Of a stretch of 64,000 nucleotides of DNA, positions 26,354 through 36,680 are shown piece after piece. The position numbers were made by a program, and so were the translations under genes. The notes under the pieces are model-generated. The model saw only the letters and a program-made list of their open reading frames with translations. It did no database searches and was not told the origin of the DNA. The stretch spans positions 20,490 to 84,489 of the forward strand of contig JAADDZ010000006.1 of NCBI GenBank assembly GCA_013153635.1. Reading direction: 5' to 3'. Position 1 is the first letter of the stretch. The number at the start of each line of letters is the position of its first letter. The DNA comes from Aquificota bacterium. Its GTDB lineage: Bacteria > Aquificota > Aquificia > Aquificales > Hydrogenothermaceae.

Positions 26354-27127
26354 TTATCCTTTAAAAAGTCCTATTGATATTTCTGAATTTTCTATAAATG
26401 ATTTTTTGTCTTCATGATGTATATTTATCGCTAATAGGTCATACCCGTTTTTTAGTGCAAAGAAAGGTACTTCTTTTTTAGGGTCTCCTTTTATTACTTT
26501 TAGGGTAACTTCTTTGTTTAAGGCTTTTGCAATGAGCTGTTTACTTTTTTCTATACCTTCTTGATATAGTTCTTTTATTATTCTTTTTGCTTCGTCTTCT
26601 GGGTGTGTTTTTATAAGTGAGTATTCAAAGTATTCTTCGTGGAATGCATATATGAATTCTGTATGGCTTACTTTAGATAGTATCTCAAAGGAAGCTTTTA
26701 TGTATTGTTCGTTGTCGCTGTCTGGGTCTATATATATGATTGATTTTTGTATATCTTTTGCTTCTATTATTGGGAATAGAATATGGGTTTTGTCAAATTT
26801 TTCTACAAATTTTTCTGTTGCTGGGTGTTTGAATATATGAACCATTGGGTCTATCTTTTCATGAGGGATTATTATTAGGTCAGGTAAATATTTATCTACG
26901 TATTGGTTTATTTTGTCCTTTATCCCGTTTTTTTCTATAAATAATTGATAGTTTAGGTTTAACTGATTTAGCTTCATTTTAATAGTTTCTTCATTTTGGT
27001 GTTCTTTTTTCTCTAAAATTAGTATTATCAGCTTTGAGTTAAAGGCTTTTGTAAATTTTGATGCTAGGTATAGTGTGTTTTCAACTACTTGTTCTGGGAA
27101 AACTAGCAGTATAGTGTTTAATTCCAC
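26354..27127 (-). CDS. Tandem universal stress protein
   Basis: A 257-residue cytosolic protein that looks like two USP-type alpha/beta folds. The first half (ILLVFPEQ, then DLIIIPHEK) is diverged; the second half has VIKGDPKKEVPFFALKNGYDLLAI. The ATP-binding GxxGx9GS loop is not preserved (ENSEISIGLFKG at the end). GTG 27127 is chosen as start because GGAGGG lies just before it; an in-frame TTG is 12 bp upstream. It probably regulates the adjacent NhaD-like transporter (inference from coupling). Confidence 0.72.
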   Translation of the reverse strand: MELNTILLVFPEQVVENTLYLASKFTKAFNSKLIILILEKKEHQNEETIKMKLNQLNLNYQLFIEKNGIKDKINQYVDKYLPDLIIIPHEKIDPMVHIFKHPATEKFVEKFDKTHILFPIIEAKDIQKSIIYIDPDSDNEQYIKASFEILSKVSHTEFIYAFHEEYFEYSLIKTHPEDEAKRIIKELYQEGIEKSKQLIAKALNKEVTLKVIKGDPKKEVPFFALKNGYDLLAINIHHEDKKSFIENSEISIGLFKG

Positions 27128-27182
27128 TGTTCCCTCCAATTTTATCTTTATTAGATATTATCGTTTTCCAGTTGTATAATCT

Positions 27183-27812
27183 TTAATTTTTATCCTTTTT
27201 GCAGTTTTTTATACATATTTTCTTTACATCAATTTTACCACCACAATTAGAAAAACATATATCAAAATCGTTGGTACATGTACAGTCTTTTTGGCATGCT
27301 TTTTTCTCTTTCTCTAAAATTTTTTCAAAGTTTGGAGGAAAGGGTCTGTCTGGAGGACGAGGCTTTAGTATCCTTAGGTGTTCTAATTCTAGGCTTAATT
27401 GACGGTATCTTTCACAGGAATATTTATCTTTTCTATCCCTTAGGCATCTGGTTTTGTAGTGTAGATAGGTATCGTAAATTAGCCTATACCTTGAGAACCA
27501 TTGATCATAATGGTATAGGTAATCTCTATAAAGAGTGTTGTATATTTCGAGGTTTTCTTTGTACCTTTTCTCTAATAGAGAATATATCTGCTTTGCTCTA
27601 TTGTAAGCTTGGTCTATACATTTCTCATATTCTAGTTTGCATCTGTTTTCACATTCTATTTTTTCTTTTTTGCAATTTTCTATACACTGCTTGTCTCCAC
27701 CTATATATACTTTTCCTATTTTATATTTGGCAGTACTACAAGATATTAAATAGACAGAAAGGAAGACAAGGAGCAGATACTTAAATCTGCCCCATCTTTT
27801 TTGCCAGTTCAT
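27183..27812 (-). CDS. Cysteine-rich lipoprotein of unknown function
   Basis: A 209-residue predicted lipoprotein: a basic N-terminus, a hydrophobic helix and lipobox LISC with the lipidated C25. The mature chain contains five CxxxC motifs (CIENC, CENRC, CQKDC, CFSNC, CIKNC) plus CTC, grouped at the two ends. Between them is a Tyr-rich helical section and a [10 protein letters not shown] linker. It may be a disulfide-stabilised helical hairpin, or it may bind metal. Its start overlaps the htpX end by 32 bp, so it is coupled to a membrane quality-control protease. No family is recognised. Confidence 0.72.
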   Translation of the reverse strand: MNWQKRWGRFKYLLLVFLSVYLISCSTAKYKIGKVYIGGDKQCIENCKKEKIECENRCKLEYEKCIDQAYNRAKQIYSLLEKRYKENLEIYNTLYRDYLYHYDQWFSRYRLIYDTYLHYKTRCLRDRKDKYSCERYRQLSLELEHLRILKPRPPDRPFPPNFEKILEKEKKACQKDCTCTNDFDICFSNCGGKIDVKKICIKNCKKDKN

Positions 27813-28650
27813 ATAATCTTTTTATCCTTTCTTGTGTTGGAGGGTGGGTGGAAAATAAAGAAGCGATAAAGTCTCCTCTAAGAGGATTTACTATCATTAA
27901 ATGGGCTGTTCCCGGGTTTATCTCTTGAGATGCTACAGGAGCTAGTTCTTTTGCGGCCATTTCTAATTTTTCTAAAGCTCTTGCTAAGGCTAATGGACAA
28001 CCACATATTTTTGCTCCTGTCTCATCTGCCGCATATTCTCTAGAACGAGAAATCGCCATCTGTACTAACATTGCGGCTATTGGAGCTAATACCATAAGTA
28101 AAACAGCTGATATGATTCCTCCTATGCCATTGTCTTCATCGTCTCTGCCTCCAAAGAAGCTAGACCAAAAAGCCATCTCTGCTATCATGGAGATAGCTCC
28201 TCCTATAGTTGCGGCTATCGTAGAGATGAGAATATCTCTATTTTTTATGTGGGCTATCTCATGAGCTAGAACACCTCTTAGCTCTTCTCTATCTAGTATT
28301 TTAAGGAGACCTGAAGTAACTGCTACTGCCGCATGTTCAGGGTTTCTTCCTGTTGCAAAGGCGTTTGGTACATCTATAGGTGCTAGGTAAATTTTGGGTT
28401 TGGGTATATTTGCTCTTCTTGCTAAATCTTCTACAATATCATGAAGCCATGGAGCTTCTTCATAAGGGACTTCTTTGGCTCCGTACATAGCCAAAACCAT
28501 CTTGTCAGAAAACCAATAGGCGAAGAAGTTCATAGCCATAGCTATGAAAAATGCTATGACCATACCAGTTTGACCGCCTAATAGTTTACCTATCGCCAAG
28601 AACAGCCCTGTTAATATTCCAAGGAGAAGGACTGTTTTTAAGTTGTGCAT
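27781..28650 (-). CDS. htpX: HtpX-type membrane zinc metalloprotease
   Basis: A 289-residue M48 protease of the inner membrane that degrades misfolded membrane proteins. The zinc site is HEIAH in [15 protein letters not shown], with a third ligand expected at the E of [13 protein letters not shown] helices lie near residues 8-25, 33-52, 155-175 and 180-200, which is the HtpX layout. Length is typical. It is co-transcribed with the Cys-rich lipoprotein. Confidence 0.93.
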   Translation of the reverse strand: MHNLKTVLLLGILTGLFLAIGKLLGGQTGMVIAFFIAMAMNFFAYWFSDKMVLAMYGAKEVPYEEAPWLHDIVEDLARRANIPKPKIYLAPIDVPNAFATGRNPEHAAVAVTSGLLKILDREELRGVLAHEIAHIKNRDILISTIAATIGGAISMIAEMAFWSSFFGGRDDEDNGIGGIISAVLLMVLAPIAAMLVQMAISRSREYAADETGAKICGCPLALARALEKLEMAAKELAPVASQEINPGTAHLMIVNPLRGDFIASLFSTHPPTQERIKRLYELAKKMGQI

Positions 28651-28737
28651 ATTATATTGACCTCCTTAACTTTTTAAAATTTTTTCTTATTATTAAGTAA
28701 AGTAAGATATATTTTATCAAAGTTTGTGGTATGAATT

Positions 28738-29967
28738 ATGTCAGAAAATAAATATTTCCAGTATAAAACTATAGTAGAGCTTGCAGGGGAAGCGGTAGTT
28801 ATTATTCAAGATGAAAAGATTGTTTATACCAATCCTAAATGTTCACAGTTAACAGGTTACACACGGGAAGAGATAATGTCTACACCTTTTATAGAGTTTA
28901 TATATCATGAAGACAGAGATAGAGTTATGAAAAATTTCCAAAATAGAATTAAGGGTTTGCCTGCAGAAAAAGAGTACGATTTTCGGATAGTGCATAAAAA
29001 TGGGAGTATAAAGTGGTTTCATATTAGACCTGTGATAATACAGTGGAATGGTAGACCAGCTGTTTTAGATTTCTTGGTAGATGTAACAGAAAGGAAATTT
29101 TTAGAAGAGAAATTAAAACAGTCTTTAGCTATTTTGAAGGCTACAATAGATTCTACTGAAGATGCTATATTAGTTATAGACAAAAATGCTAATGTTTTGA
29201 CTTATAATAAATCTTTTTTAAAGCTTTGGAATCTTGTTGACAAAGATATGCAGTTAGACGGAAAAAAGCTGTTAAATAAGATAAAACACAATCTAAAAGA
29301 TTCTCAAAAGTTTGTAGTTGCTATTCAAGAAATCCATAAAAATCCAAATAGAGTGATAAAAGATACTTTTGAGTTAAAAGATGGAAGGGTTTTTTCTAGA
29401 TATTCATATCCATTTAAGATAGATGGGAAAATCTATGGAAGGGTTTGGTACTCAAAAGATATTACAGAAAGTATAAAGTATGAAAAGGAGTTGGAAAAGT
29501 TAGCCTCTACAGACCATCTAACAGGTTTGTTCAATAGAAGAAAGTTTATGTCAATACTAGAGAGTTTTGTAGAGAAGAACGCTGTTCCTTTTTCTCTTAT
29601 AATGTTTGACATAGATAACTTTAAAAGTATAAATGATACGTATGGACATCATACAGGGGATACTATCTTAAAAGAAGTTTCAAATCGGGTTAGCAGTCTT
29701 TTAGATGATAGATGTATCTTTTCTAGGTGGGGTGGAGAAGAATTTATGATTTTGTTCTCTGGTGCAAAACTAGGAGATGGTCTGTTTTTGGCAAAGCTCA
29801 TACTAAAAAGTATCAATAAGATACGCTACAACTCTAAATATGTAAGTGCTAGTTTTGGGATAACAGAATTTAAAAAAAATGAAACTATTTTTGAACTGTT
29901 AAAAAGAGTAGATGAAGCGATGTATATAGCAAAGACAACGGGAAAAAATAAAGTGGTGGCTCTATAA
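28738..29967 (+). CDS. PAS-PAS-GGDEF diguanylate cyclase
   Basis: A 409-residue soluble signalling enzyme predicted to make cyclic di-GMP. PAS1 covers about residues 8-115 (with PAC-like end VDVTERKFLEEKL), PAS2 about 125-240 (ends KDITESIKYEKELEKL), and the cyclase domain begins TDHLTGLFNRRKF. The active-site loop is RWGGEEF (about residue 332), and the metal-binding D lies in MFDIDNFKSIND. The RxxD product-inhibition site upstream of GGEEF is absent (LDDRCIFSRW), so feedback control may be lacking. No TM segment. Confidence 0.93.
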   Translation: MSENKYFQYKTIVELAGEAVVIIQDEKIVYTNPKCSQLTGYTREEIMSTPFIEFIYHEDRDRVMKNFQNRIKGLPAEKEYDFRIVHKNGSIKWFHIRPVIIQWNGRPAVLDFLVDVTERKFLEEKLKQSLAILKATIDSTEDAILVIDKNANVLTYNKSFLKLWNLVDKDMQLDGKKLLNKIKHNLKDSQKFVVAIQEIHKNPNRVIKDTFELKDGRVFSRYSYPFKIDGKIYGRVWYSKDITESIKYEKELEKLASTDHLTGLFNRRKFMSILESFVEKNAVPFSLIMFDIDNFKSINDTYGHHTGDTILKEVSNRVSSLLDDRCIFSRWGGEEFMILFSGAKLGDGLFLAKLILKSINKIRYNSKYVSASFGITEFKKNETIFELLKRVDEAMYIAKTTGKNKVVAL

Positions 29968-29978
29968 GCCACCATTTT
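29954..29978. terminator. Bidirectional terminator between cyclase and dnaK
   Basis: An 8-bp stem TGGTGGCT/AGCCACCA with a 5-nt loop. TTTT follows on the plus strand; on the minus strand the hairpin starts right after the dnaK stop and is followed by TTTATTTTTT. Confidence 0.8.
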
Positions 29979-29979
29979 G

Positions 29980-31869
29980 TTATTGAACTTCTGGTTCTAT
30001 TACATCGTCATCTCCACCTTCTTTCTTTCCTGAAGATGCAGTTTGAGAACCTTGTTCGTAGAGTTTTTGAGCTATTTTGTTTGCTACTGAAGTTACTTTG
30101 TCTATAGCTAGCTGTATCTGATTTCTATCATTAGATTGTAGAGCTTGCTTTGCTTCTGCTATCGCCGATTCTGCTTCTTTTATTTCTTCTTCTGTTAGCT
30201 TGCCTTTGTTTTCATTTATTGTTTTTTCTAAACTATATACAAGAGCATCTAGCTGATTTCTAAGCTCCACTGTTTCTTGGAATTTTAGGTCTTCTTCTTC
30301 ATGTTTTTTAGCTTCTTCTATGATTTTTTGAATTTCGTCTTCAGTTAATCCACTTGTTGGTTGTACAGTTATAGATTGAGCTTTACCTGTTGCTTTATCT
30401 GTAGCAGTTACATGGAGAATACCATCAGCGTCTATATCAAAACATACCTCGATTTGAGGAACACCTCTTGGAGCAGGTGGTATATCTGTGAGGAAAAATC
30501 TTCCAAGAGATTTGTTCTCTTTTGCCATTTTTCTTTCACCTTGTAGAACATGGATTTCTACTTGTGTTTGATTATCCGCGGCTGTTGTAAATACTTCACA
30601 TTTCTTAGTTGGTATAGGAGTGTTTCTCGGTATAAGTACAGTCATAACACCTCCAAGAGTCTCTATCCCAAGAGATAGAGGAGTTACATCTATCAAGAGT
30701 ACATCTTTCACTTCTCCTGCAAGTACACCACCTTGGATAGCCGCTCCAACCGCTACAACTTCGTCAGGGTTCACACCTTTATGAGCTTCTTTTCCAAAGA
30801 ACTCTTTTATTCTTTGCTGTACCATTGGTATTCTTGTAGACCCACCTACTAACACTACATCATCAATGTCTTGAGGAGTTAATTTTGCTGTTTCTAATGT
30901 TCTTTTGACAATGTCCATAGTTTTGTCTATAAGGTCTTTTATCATCTCTTCTAGTCTTGCTCTAGTGAGCTTCTTTTGAAGATGTAGAGGCTGATTCGTT
31001 TCTGGGTCTATAGTAATAAATGGTAGATTTATCTCTGTTTCAAGTTTAAATGAAAGCTCTTTTTTGGCTTGCTCTGCGGCTTCTTTGATTCTTTGGAATG
31101 CTGTTTTATCTTCTCTAAGGTCGATGTTGTGTTCTTTTTTAAATTCATCGATTAGCCAATTTATGATGCGTGCGTCAATATCAGCACCACCTAGATGTGT
31201 ATCTCCATCTGTTGCTTTTACTTCAATAACACCATCTCCACCTTCAAGTATAGATACGTCAAAAGTACCTCCTCCAAAGTCATAAACAAGTATTTTTACG
31301 TCAGATTTTTTATCTAATCCATAAGCTAATGCGGCGGCTGTAGGTTCATTTATAATTCTTTTAACTTCTAATCCAGCTATTTTCCCAGCATCTTTGGTCG
31401 CTTGTCTTTGTCTTTCGTTGAAATATGCTGGTACAGTAATTACCGCTTCTGTAACTTCTTCTCCTAAGTATGATTCAGCCGCTTCTTTTAGCTTTTTTAA
31501 AATTTGGGCGGCTACTTCTTCAGGTCTTACGACTTTTCCTGCATTAGGGACATCAAAAGCCGCATCTCCTTTTTCATCAGCTACTACTTTATAGGATACA
31601 TTTCTTGCTTCTTCTTTTACTTCATCAAATTTTCTTCCGATAAATCTCTTTGATTCATATATAGTATTTAGAGGGTCTAATACCGCTCTTCTTTTTGCTG
31701 GTTCTCCTACTAATATCTCTTTTTCTTTTGTCCATGAAACTACAGATGGAGTAGTTCTAAAACCTTCTTGGTTTGCTATGACTATAGGTTCTCCTCCTGC
31801 CATAACTGAAACAACAGAGTTTGTAGTTCCTAAGTCAATACCTATTATTTTTTTTGCCTTTTCTTTCAT
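29980..31869 (-). CDS. dnaK: Molecular chaperone DnaK (Hsp70)
   Basis: A 629-residue Hsp70. The ATPase domain starts [14 protein letters not shown], with the phosphate-binding [12 protein letters not shown] and [10 protein letters not shown] motifs. The linker leads to the peptide-binding domain ([18 protein letters not shown]), and a helical lid ends in an acidic tail with a [10 protein letters not shown] terminus. No dnaJ or grpE gene is adjacent. No CIRCE element (TTAGCACTC-N9-GAGTGCTAA) is seen upstream; a strong sigma-70 promoter is present instead. Confidence 0.97.
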   Translation of the reverse strand: MKEKAKKIIGIDLGTTNSVVSVMAGGEPIVIANQEGFRTTPSVVSWTKEKEILVGEPAKRRAVLDPLNTIYESKRFIGRKFDEVKEEARNVSYKVVADEKGDAAFDVPNAGKVVRPEEVAAQILKKLKEAAESYLGEEVTEAVITVPAYFNERQRQATKDAGKIAGLEVKRIINEPTAAALAYGLDKKSDVKILVYDFGGGTFDVSILEGGDGVIEVKATDGDTHLGGADIDARIINWLIDEFKKEHNIDLREDKTAFQRIKEAAEQAKKELSFKLETEINLPFITIDPETNQPLHLQKKLTRARLEEMIKDLIDKTMDIVKRTLETAKLTPQDIDDVVLVGGSTRIPMVQQRIKEFFGKEAHKGVNPDEVVAVGAAIQGGVLAGEVKDVLLIDVTPLSLGIETLGGVMTVLIPRNTPIPTKKCEVFTTAADNQTQVEIHVLQGERKMAKENKSLGRFFLTDIPPAPRGVPQIEVCFDIDADGILHVTATDKATGKAQSITVQPTSGLTEDEIQKIIEEAKKHEEEDLKFQETVELRNQLDALVYSLEKTINENKGKLTEEEIKEAESAIAEAKQALQSNDRNQIQLAIDKVTSVANKIAQKLYEQGSQTASSGKKEGGDDDVIEPEVQ

Positions 31870-31903
31870 TTCGTAACCTCCGAGGCAATTTATTTCACTA
31901 ATA

Positions 31904-31932
31904 ATGATATTTCTTTAGTTTAATTTTGTCAA
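31904..31932 (-). promoter_or_regulatory. Sigma-70 promoter of dnaK
   Basis: A consensus TTGACA (31932-31927), 17-bp spacer, TATCAT (31909-31904), about 35 bp before the dnaK ATG. GGAGG SD downstream. Confidence 0.8.
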
Positions 31933-32032
31933 GATTTTTTATAAGGAAGTTATAAGATTTTTATGTGGAATGAAATTATAAATAGGCATAAAATATATTG
32001 TTTAGATATAACAAAGTTAAGAGGTATTTTTG

Positions 32033-33340
32033 ATGAAATATTACATAAGAACTTTTGGTTGCCAGATGAATATATATGATTCTCAAAAAATGGCAGGTAT
32101 TTTGAAAAATCTTGGATATGAGCCTGCTGAAGATTGGAAAGATGCTGATGTTATCCTTGTGAACACTTGTTCTGTTAGAGAAAAACCAGACCAAAAGGTT
32201 CTATCAGCTCTTGGAGAATTTAAAAAAGTCAAGAAAGATAATCCTAATGCGATTATAGGAGTTTGTGGCTGTCTTGCCCAAAGAGCTGGTTATGAGATTT
32301 TGCAAAAAGCACCTTTTATAGATATGGTTTTTGGGACAACTAATATTCATCATCTACCAAAACTTCTTGAAGAGGCAAAGTCAGGAAACAAAGCTGTAGA
32401 AATTATAGAGGAAATAGACCAAGGAGAGGTTGAGCTAGATAAATACCCTACAGTGAGAGAAAATGAATATACTGCTTATGTAACAATAATCAGAGGTTGT
32501 GATAAAGCTTGTACTTACTGTATTGTTCCTTATACAAGAGGTAAAGAAAGAAGTAGACGTATAGGAGAGATATTACAAGAGGTACAGTTTTTAGTTGAAG
32601 ATGGTGTAAAAGAGATTCATCTAATAGGACAGAACGTTACTGCTTATGGTAAGGACTTAGGAGACGTGAAGTTCTGGGAGCTATTGTATGCGGTAGCCAA
32701 TGTAAAAGGTGTTGAAAGAATTAGGTTTACTACTGGACACCCAAGGGATTTAGATGAAAGCATAATAAAAGCTATGGCTGATATACCTCAAGTTTGTGAA
32801 GCTTTACATCTGCCGATACAGGCAGGTTCGGATAAGATACTGTCTGCAATGGATAGGGGATACACTCAAAAAGAGTACCTCAAAAAGATAGAATTACTTA
32901 AAAAGTATATACCTAATATAGCCTTATCCACAGACATAATAGTTGGATTTCCCGGGGAAACTTACCAAGATTATCTCCAAACGGTAAAAGTTATAAAAGA
33001 GGTGGAGTACGACCAAGTTTTCGCTTTTAAATATTCTCCAAGACCGGGTACCCCTGCGGCAGATTTAGATATAACTGAAAACCCAGAAATTGTTAGTAAA
33101 AGGTTAAGTGAGCTTATAAACATACAAAAAGATATTTCTTTAAAGAAAAACCTCCAATACGAAGGAAAAATAGTAGAAGTTTTGGTAGAAGAAGATAAAG
33201 GAAATGGTGAATTAGTTGGAAGAACAAGAACAAATAAGCTTGTTCATTTGATTGGAAGGAATAACTTATTAGGTAGATTAATTGATGTAAAGATTTCACA
33301 AGCAAACAGGTTTTCCCTAGTAGGAGAAATAATCGAATAA
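32033..33340 (+). CDS. miaB: tRNA-2-methylthio-N6-isopentenyladenosine synthase
   Basis: A 435-residue radical SAM methylthiotransferase that modifies A37 of tRNAs. The N-terminal MTTase domain has C10 (TFGCQMN) and two more Cys (NTCSVREKP, GCLAQRAG) for the auxiliary cluster. The radical SAM motif is CDKACTYC near residue 155. A TRAM domain closes the protein. ATG 32033 is used; a TTG lies one codon upstream. It is divergent from dnaK and 36 bp before the bifunctional nuclease gene. Confidence 0.95.
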   Translation: MKYYIRTFGCQMNIYDSQKMAGILKNLGYEPAEDWKDADVILVNTCSVREKPDQKVLSALGEFKKVKKDNPNAIIGVCGCLAQRAGYEILQKAPFIDMVFGTTNIHHLPKLLEEAKSGNKAVEIIEEIDQGEVELDKYPTVRENEYTAYVTIIRGCDKACTYCIVPYTRGKERSRRIGEILQEVQFLVEDGVKEIHLIGQNVTAYGKDLGDVKFWELLYAVANVKGVERIRFTTGHPRDLDESIIKAMADIPQVCEALHLPIQAGSDKILSAMDRGYTQKEYLKKIELLKKYIPNIALSTDIIVGFPGETYQDYLQTVKVIKEVEYDQVFAFKYSPRPGTPAADLDITENPEIVSKRLSELINIQKDISLKKNLQYEGKIVEVLVEEDKGNGELVGRTRTNKLVHLIGRNNLLGRLIDVKISQANRFSLVGEIIE

Positions 33341-33376
33341 TTATAAATTTCTTTGGAGAGAAAGGAGGAGCCTATT

Positions 33377-33859
33377 ATGATTGAGGTTTTTGTCCAAGGT
33401 ATAACCTTAGACCCGATTACAAATATGCCTATAGTTGTTTTAAAAAGCAAAGAAGGAAAAGATATTTTGCCTATTTGGATAGGTGTTTTTGAAGCAAATG
33501 CCATCGCTATGGAGTTAGAAAATGTTGAAAGACCAAGACCTATGACTCATGACCTTATTGGCTCTCTTTTATGTAATCTTGGTGCTTCTGTTGATTATAT
33601 AGTTATTCACACTCTAAAAGATAATACTTATTACGCAGATATTGTTTTGACAATAAATGGAGAACAGATAAGGATAGATTCGAGACCTAGTGATGCTATA
33701 AATATAGCTTTGCGTTCTAACGCCCCTATCTATGTGGAAGAGCAAGTTTTAAAAGCTTCTTTAGAAGATGTAGAAGAAAAAACAAAAATGGAAGAAGATG
33801 AGATAAAAGAATGGTTAGAATCTTTAAAACCAGAAGATTTTAAAAAATTGGAGCATTAA
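33377..33859 (+). CDS. Bifunctional nuclease family protein (DUF151)
   Basis: A 160-residue protein of the BFN/DUF151 family, whose plant members have DNase and RNase activity. The core pattern is [19 protein letters not shown], then [12 protein letters not shown] and [21 protein letters not shown]. The C-terminus is acidic and helical, as in UVR-like extended versions. ATG 33377 follows a strong AAAGGAGGAG SD. It overlaps the fabH tail by 4 bp (convergent). Confidence 0.9.
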   Translation: MIEVFVQGITLDPITNMPIVVLKSKEGKDILPIWIGVFEANAIAMELENVERPRPMTHDLIGSLLCNLGASVDYIVIHTLKDNTYYADIVLTINGEQIRIDSRPSDAINIALRSNAPIYVEEQVLKASLEDVEEKTKMEEDEIKEWLESLKPEDFKKLEH

Positions 33860-34788
33860 ATCTTAATAGTTAATGCTCCCCATGTTAGACCGCCGCCAAA
33901 TGCAGTTAAAAGTAAATAATCTCCAGAGTGAAATCTACCTTCTTCTTTAGCTTCATACATAGCTATCGGAATTGATGCGGCACTAGTATTTCCGTATCTA
34001 TGTATATTTGAAAATACTTTTTCCTCTGGTAGTTCTAGTCTCTCTGCAATGGCTTTTATAATTCTTATGTTAGCTTGATGAGGGATAACAAGTTTTATAT
34101 CATCTAAGCTAAGATTCGCTTTTTCTAAAGCTTTCATAGAGGCATCTGCCATATTTTTAACAGCGAGTTTAAAGGTTTCTCTTCCTCTCATCTTTATCTT
34201 CTCTCCTACTGGACAGTATAAAGAACCCCAATGAGAGCCGTCAGAATGCATAACCGCAGATAATATACCTTTGTCGTTATTAGTTCTAGATAGAACTACC
34301 GCTCCTGCTCCATCTCCAAAGAGTACAGCAGTTGTCCTATCGTTCCAATCTACAATTTTGGAAAAAACTTCTGCACCTACTACAAGTACATTTTCAGCCT
34401 GTCCAGAGGCTATAAAAGTTTTAGCAAGAGTAAGAGCATATATAAAACCACTACACGCGGCGGAGATGTCAAAAGCCATAGGTTTATTACACTTTAGTTT
34501 GTCAGCTAAAAAACATGCGGTTGATGGAAAAATCATATCAGGTGTAGACGTTGCTACGATTACTACGTCAATATCTCTTGGGTGCATTTTTGCTTTTTCC
34601 AATGCCTCTTTTGCCGCATAAAAACCGAGGTCGCTTGCTTTTTCCCATTCTTCAGCGATTCGTCTTTCTTTTATTCCTGTTCTGGTTGTTATCCATTCAT
34701 CAGAGGTGTTTAAAAATTTTTCTAAATCTTCATTTGTAAGGACACGAGGAGGAACATACATTCCAAACCCAACAAGTTCACAAGCCAT
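33856..34788 (-). CDS. fabH: 3-oxoacyl-ACP synthase III
   Basis: A 310-residue thiolase-fold enzyme that starts fatty-acid synthesis by joining acetyl-CoA to malonyl-ACP. The catalytic triad is readable as Cys in DISAACSGF, His in [10 protein letters not shown] and Asn in [11 protein letters not shown]. It is the last gene of yceD-rpmF-plsX-fabH, 11 bp after plsX. Confidence 0.96.
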   Translation of the reverse strand: MACELVGFGMYVPPRVLTNEDLEKFLNTSDEWITTRTGIKERRIAEEWEKASDLGFYAAKEALEKAKMHPRDIDVVIVATSTPDMIFPSTACFLADKLKCNKPMAFDISAACSGFIYALTLAKTFIASGQAENVLVVGAEVFSKIVDWNDRTTAVLFGDGAGAVVLSRTNNDKGILSAVMHSDGSHWGSLYCPVGEKIKMRGRETFKLAVKNMADASMKALEKANLSLDDIKLVIPHQANIRIIKAIAERLELPEEKVFSNIHRYGNTSAASIPIAMYEAKEEGRFHSGDYLLLTAFGGGLTWGALTIKI

Positions 34789-34799
34789 AATGACCTCTT

Positions 34800-35825
34800 T
34801 TAAGATAATTCTTCTTTAAGTTCTTCAGGGAGAAGGTGATTAATATTATCATAAAGTTTTTCGTTAAAATGGGTTTTTTCAAATTCTGTGGCAACTCTAA
34901 GGGAGTTTTTGATAGCTTTAGCATCAGCTCTACCGTGAGTTATTATGCAAGTACCTTTTGTTCCAAGTAGGGGGGCTCCTCCATGTTCAGCATAGTCAGC
35001 TTTCTTTTTAAATCTTTTTACAGCTGGATAGATTAGTAAAGCCCCTATTTTTGTTATAATACTTTTTTTGATTTCTTGTTTTAGCATATCTAAAATAACT
35101 AGACCTAAACTTTCACTAGTTTTTAGTACTACATTTCCCACAAATCCATCGCACACAATAACATCAAAATCCCCTGTAAATATATCTCGTCCTTCTGCAT
35201 TTCCAACGAAGTTTAGTTTTGTCATTTTTAGGAGAGGATATGTATCTTTTACTAGCTCATTTCCTTTTCCTTCTTCTTCTCCTACGCTAAGTATACCAAC
35301 TTTTGGATTTTTAGAGCTTTTTAAAATCTCTTTTACATAGGTATGTCCCATTACTGCAAAGTAAACAAGATGCCTTGGACGGGAATCTACGTTAGCTCCT
35401 GCATCTATTAGTACTGTAGGTTTTCCTTTTTTTGTAGGGAATGCAACACCTATTGCTGGTCTTTCTATACCCGGAGAAGCTCCTATTATAAACTTTGCTA
35501 CAGCCATTGCCGCTCCAGTATTTCCCGCTGAAACAAAAGCTTTTGCCTTTCCTTCTCTAACGAGTTTTCCAGCAATGTGCATAGAAGATTTTCTTTTTTT
35601 TCTAAAAGCTATAGAAGGAGGTTCATGCATTTGGATAACGTCATCTGCATGGACTATCTCTATAGGTAGGTTTTCTCCTTTGTACTTTTTTAGAAGTTTC
35701 TGTAGAATGTCCTTTTTCCCTACTAGATATACACCTACTTTGTACTCTTTAACGAATTCGATTGCACCTTTTACAGTACTGGAAGGGGCATAGTCCCCTC
35801 CCATAGCGTCTAATGCTATATACAA
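34800..35825 (-). CDS. plsX: Phosphate acyltransferase PlsX
   Basis: A 341-residue soluble enzyme that converts acyl-ACP to acyl-phosphate for phospholipid synthesis. It opens with [13 protein letters not shown] and has [23 protein letters not shown] and [10 protein letters not shown] motifs. It starts one base after the rpmF stop and precedes fabH, the conserved fatty-acid/phospholipid cluster. Confidence 0.96.
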   Translation of the reverse strand: MYIALDAMGGDYAPSSTVKGAIEFVKEYKVGVYLVGKKDILQKLLKKYKGENLPIEIVHADDVIQMHEPPSIAFRKKRKSSMHIAGKLVREGKAKAFVSAGNTGAAMAVAKFIIGASPGIERPAIGVAFPTKKGKPTVLIDAGANVDSRPRHLVYFAVMGHTYVKEILKSSKNPKVGILSVGEEEGKGNELVKDTYPLLKMTKLNFVGNAEGRDIFTGDFDVIVCDGFVGNVVLKTSESLGLVILDMLKQEIKKSIITKIGALLIYPAVKRFKKKADYAEHGGAPLLGTKGTCIITHGRADAKAIKNSLRVATEFEKTHFNEKLYDNINHLLPEELKEELS

Positions 35826-36008
35826 TTAGACAACCTCTATAACCTCTTTATCTTTGTAGTACCCACAATGAGGACAAACTTTGTGAGGTGGTTTAGGTTG
35901 GCTACATTCAGGACATAAAGAGTATCCGGGGATAGATAGTTTTTTCATCCATTGAGCCTTTCTCATTGCTGTTTTTGCTTTTGATTTTTTTCTTTTTGGA
36001 ACAGCCAT
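35826..36008 (-). CDS. rpmF: 50S ribosomal protein L32
   Basis: A 60-residue basic protein beginning AVPKRKKSKAKTAMRKAQW, the L32 start. A zinc ribbon of four cysteines follows (CPEC and CPHC). It sits between the YceD-like gene and plsX as in most bacteria. Confidence 0.97.
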   Translation of the reverse strand: MAVPKRKKSKAKTAMRKAQWMKKLSIPGYSLCPECSQPKPPHKVCPHCGYYKDKEVIEVV

Positions 36009-36081
36009 ATATGTACAACCTCCTTCTTTCGTTGAATAAACAAACTATAATTATATCAGATTTGTTTCTTTTTTCTAAGTG

Positions 36082-36621
36082 TTACTTTTTGTCAAGTAGA
36101 TGTTTTAACTGGGAGAAGGGAGACATCTCTCTTTTTTGTTTTTCTTCACAGTTACATGGATTTTCATTCTTATTATTTCCACAGACTTGGCATATACCTT
36201 TGCAATTTTCACTACATAGAGGCTTCATAGGTGTTTGGACTATTATCTCTTCTCTTACTAGATTGTTCACATTAAACTGTTCTTCATTTTCTAGGTATTC
36301 TACGTTTAAATCTTTTTCTTTCAGTTCTTGGGTGTTTTTTCTCTTTTTAGAGAGAACCACACTACTAGAGCCTACCAAGTCCATATTAAAAGGTTCGAGG
36401 CATCTACTACATTCTACCTGTATGTCACTGTTTATATCCAAGGAGACTATATAGTCTCCCTTGTCTTTTATTATGTAAAGGTTTATATCTACATCGTTAC
36501 CTGTGGAACTATACTCCTGTGGTAAATCGAGGCTTTCAAAAGGTAACTTTGCACTTTTTTGTATAAAGTTTTCATGTTTTAATTCTTCTTTTAAGTTTAA
36601 TATGTACTGTTTTTTTCTCAT
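36082..36621 (-). CDS. YceD-family (DUF177) protein
   Basis: A 179-residue soluble protein of the YceD family, involved in 23S rRNA metabolism and always near rpmF. The core VECSRCLEPFNMDL and the C-terminal cysteine cluster (PLCSENCKGICQVCGNNKNENPCNC) match. It is probably first in the lipid/ribosome operon, 73 bp before rpmF. Confidence 0.88.
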   Translation of the reverse strand: MRKKQYILNLKEELKHENFIQKSAKLPFESLDLPQEYSSTGNDVDINLYIIKDKGDYIVSLDINSDIQVECSRCLEPFNMDLVGSSSVVLSKKRKNTQELKEKDLNVEYLENEEQFNVNNLVREEIIVQTPMKPLCSENCKGICQVCGNNKNENPCNCEEKQKREMSPFSQLKHLLDKK

Positions 36622-36680
36622 GATTATTCACCTTATTTGTTTTGAATTTCGGCTTTAATTTATGCAAAAAATGTCTGTCT

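Noticed and set aside
27278..27784. 168-aa hydrophobic open frame antisense to the Cys-rich lipoprotein
   Set aside because: Its hydrophobicity comes from the complementary strand of Lys/Glu-rich codons; no SD, and the lipoprotein is coupled to htpX.
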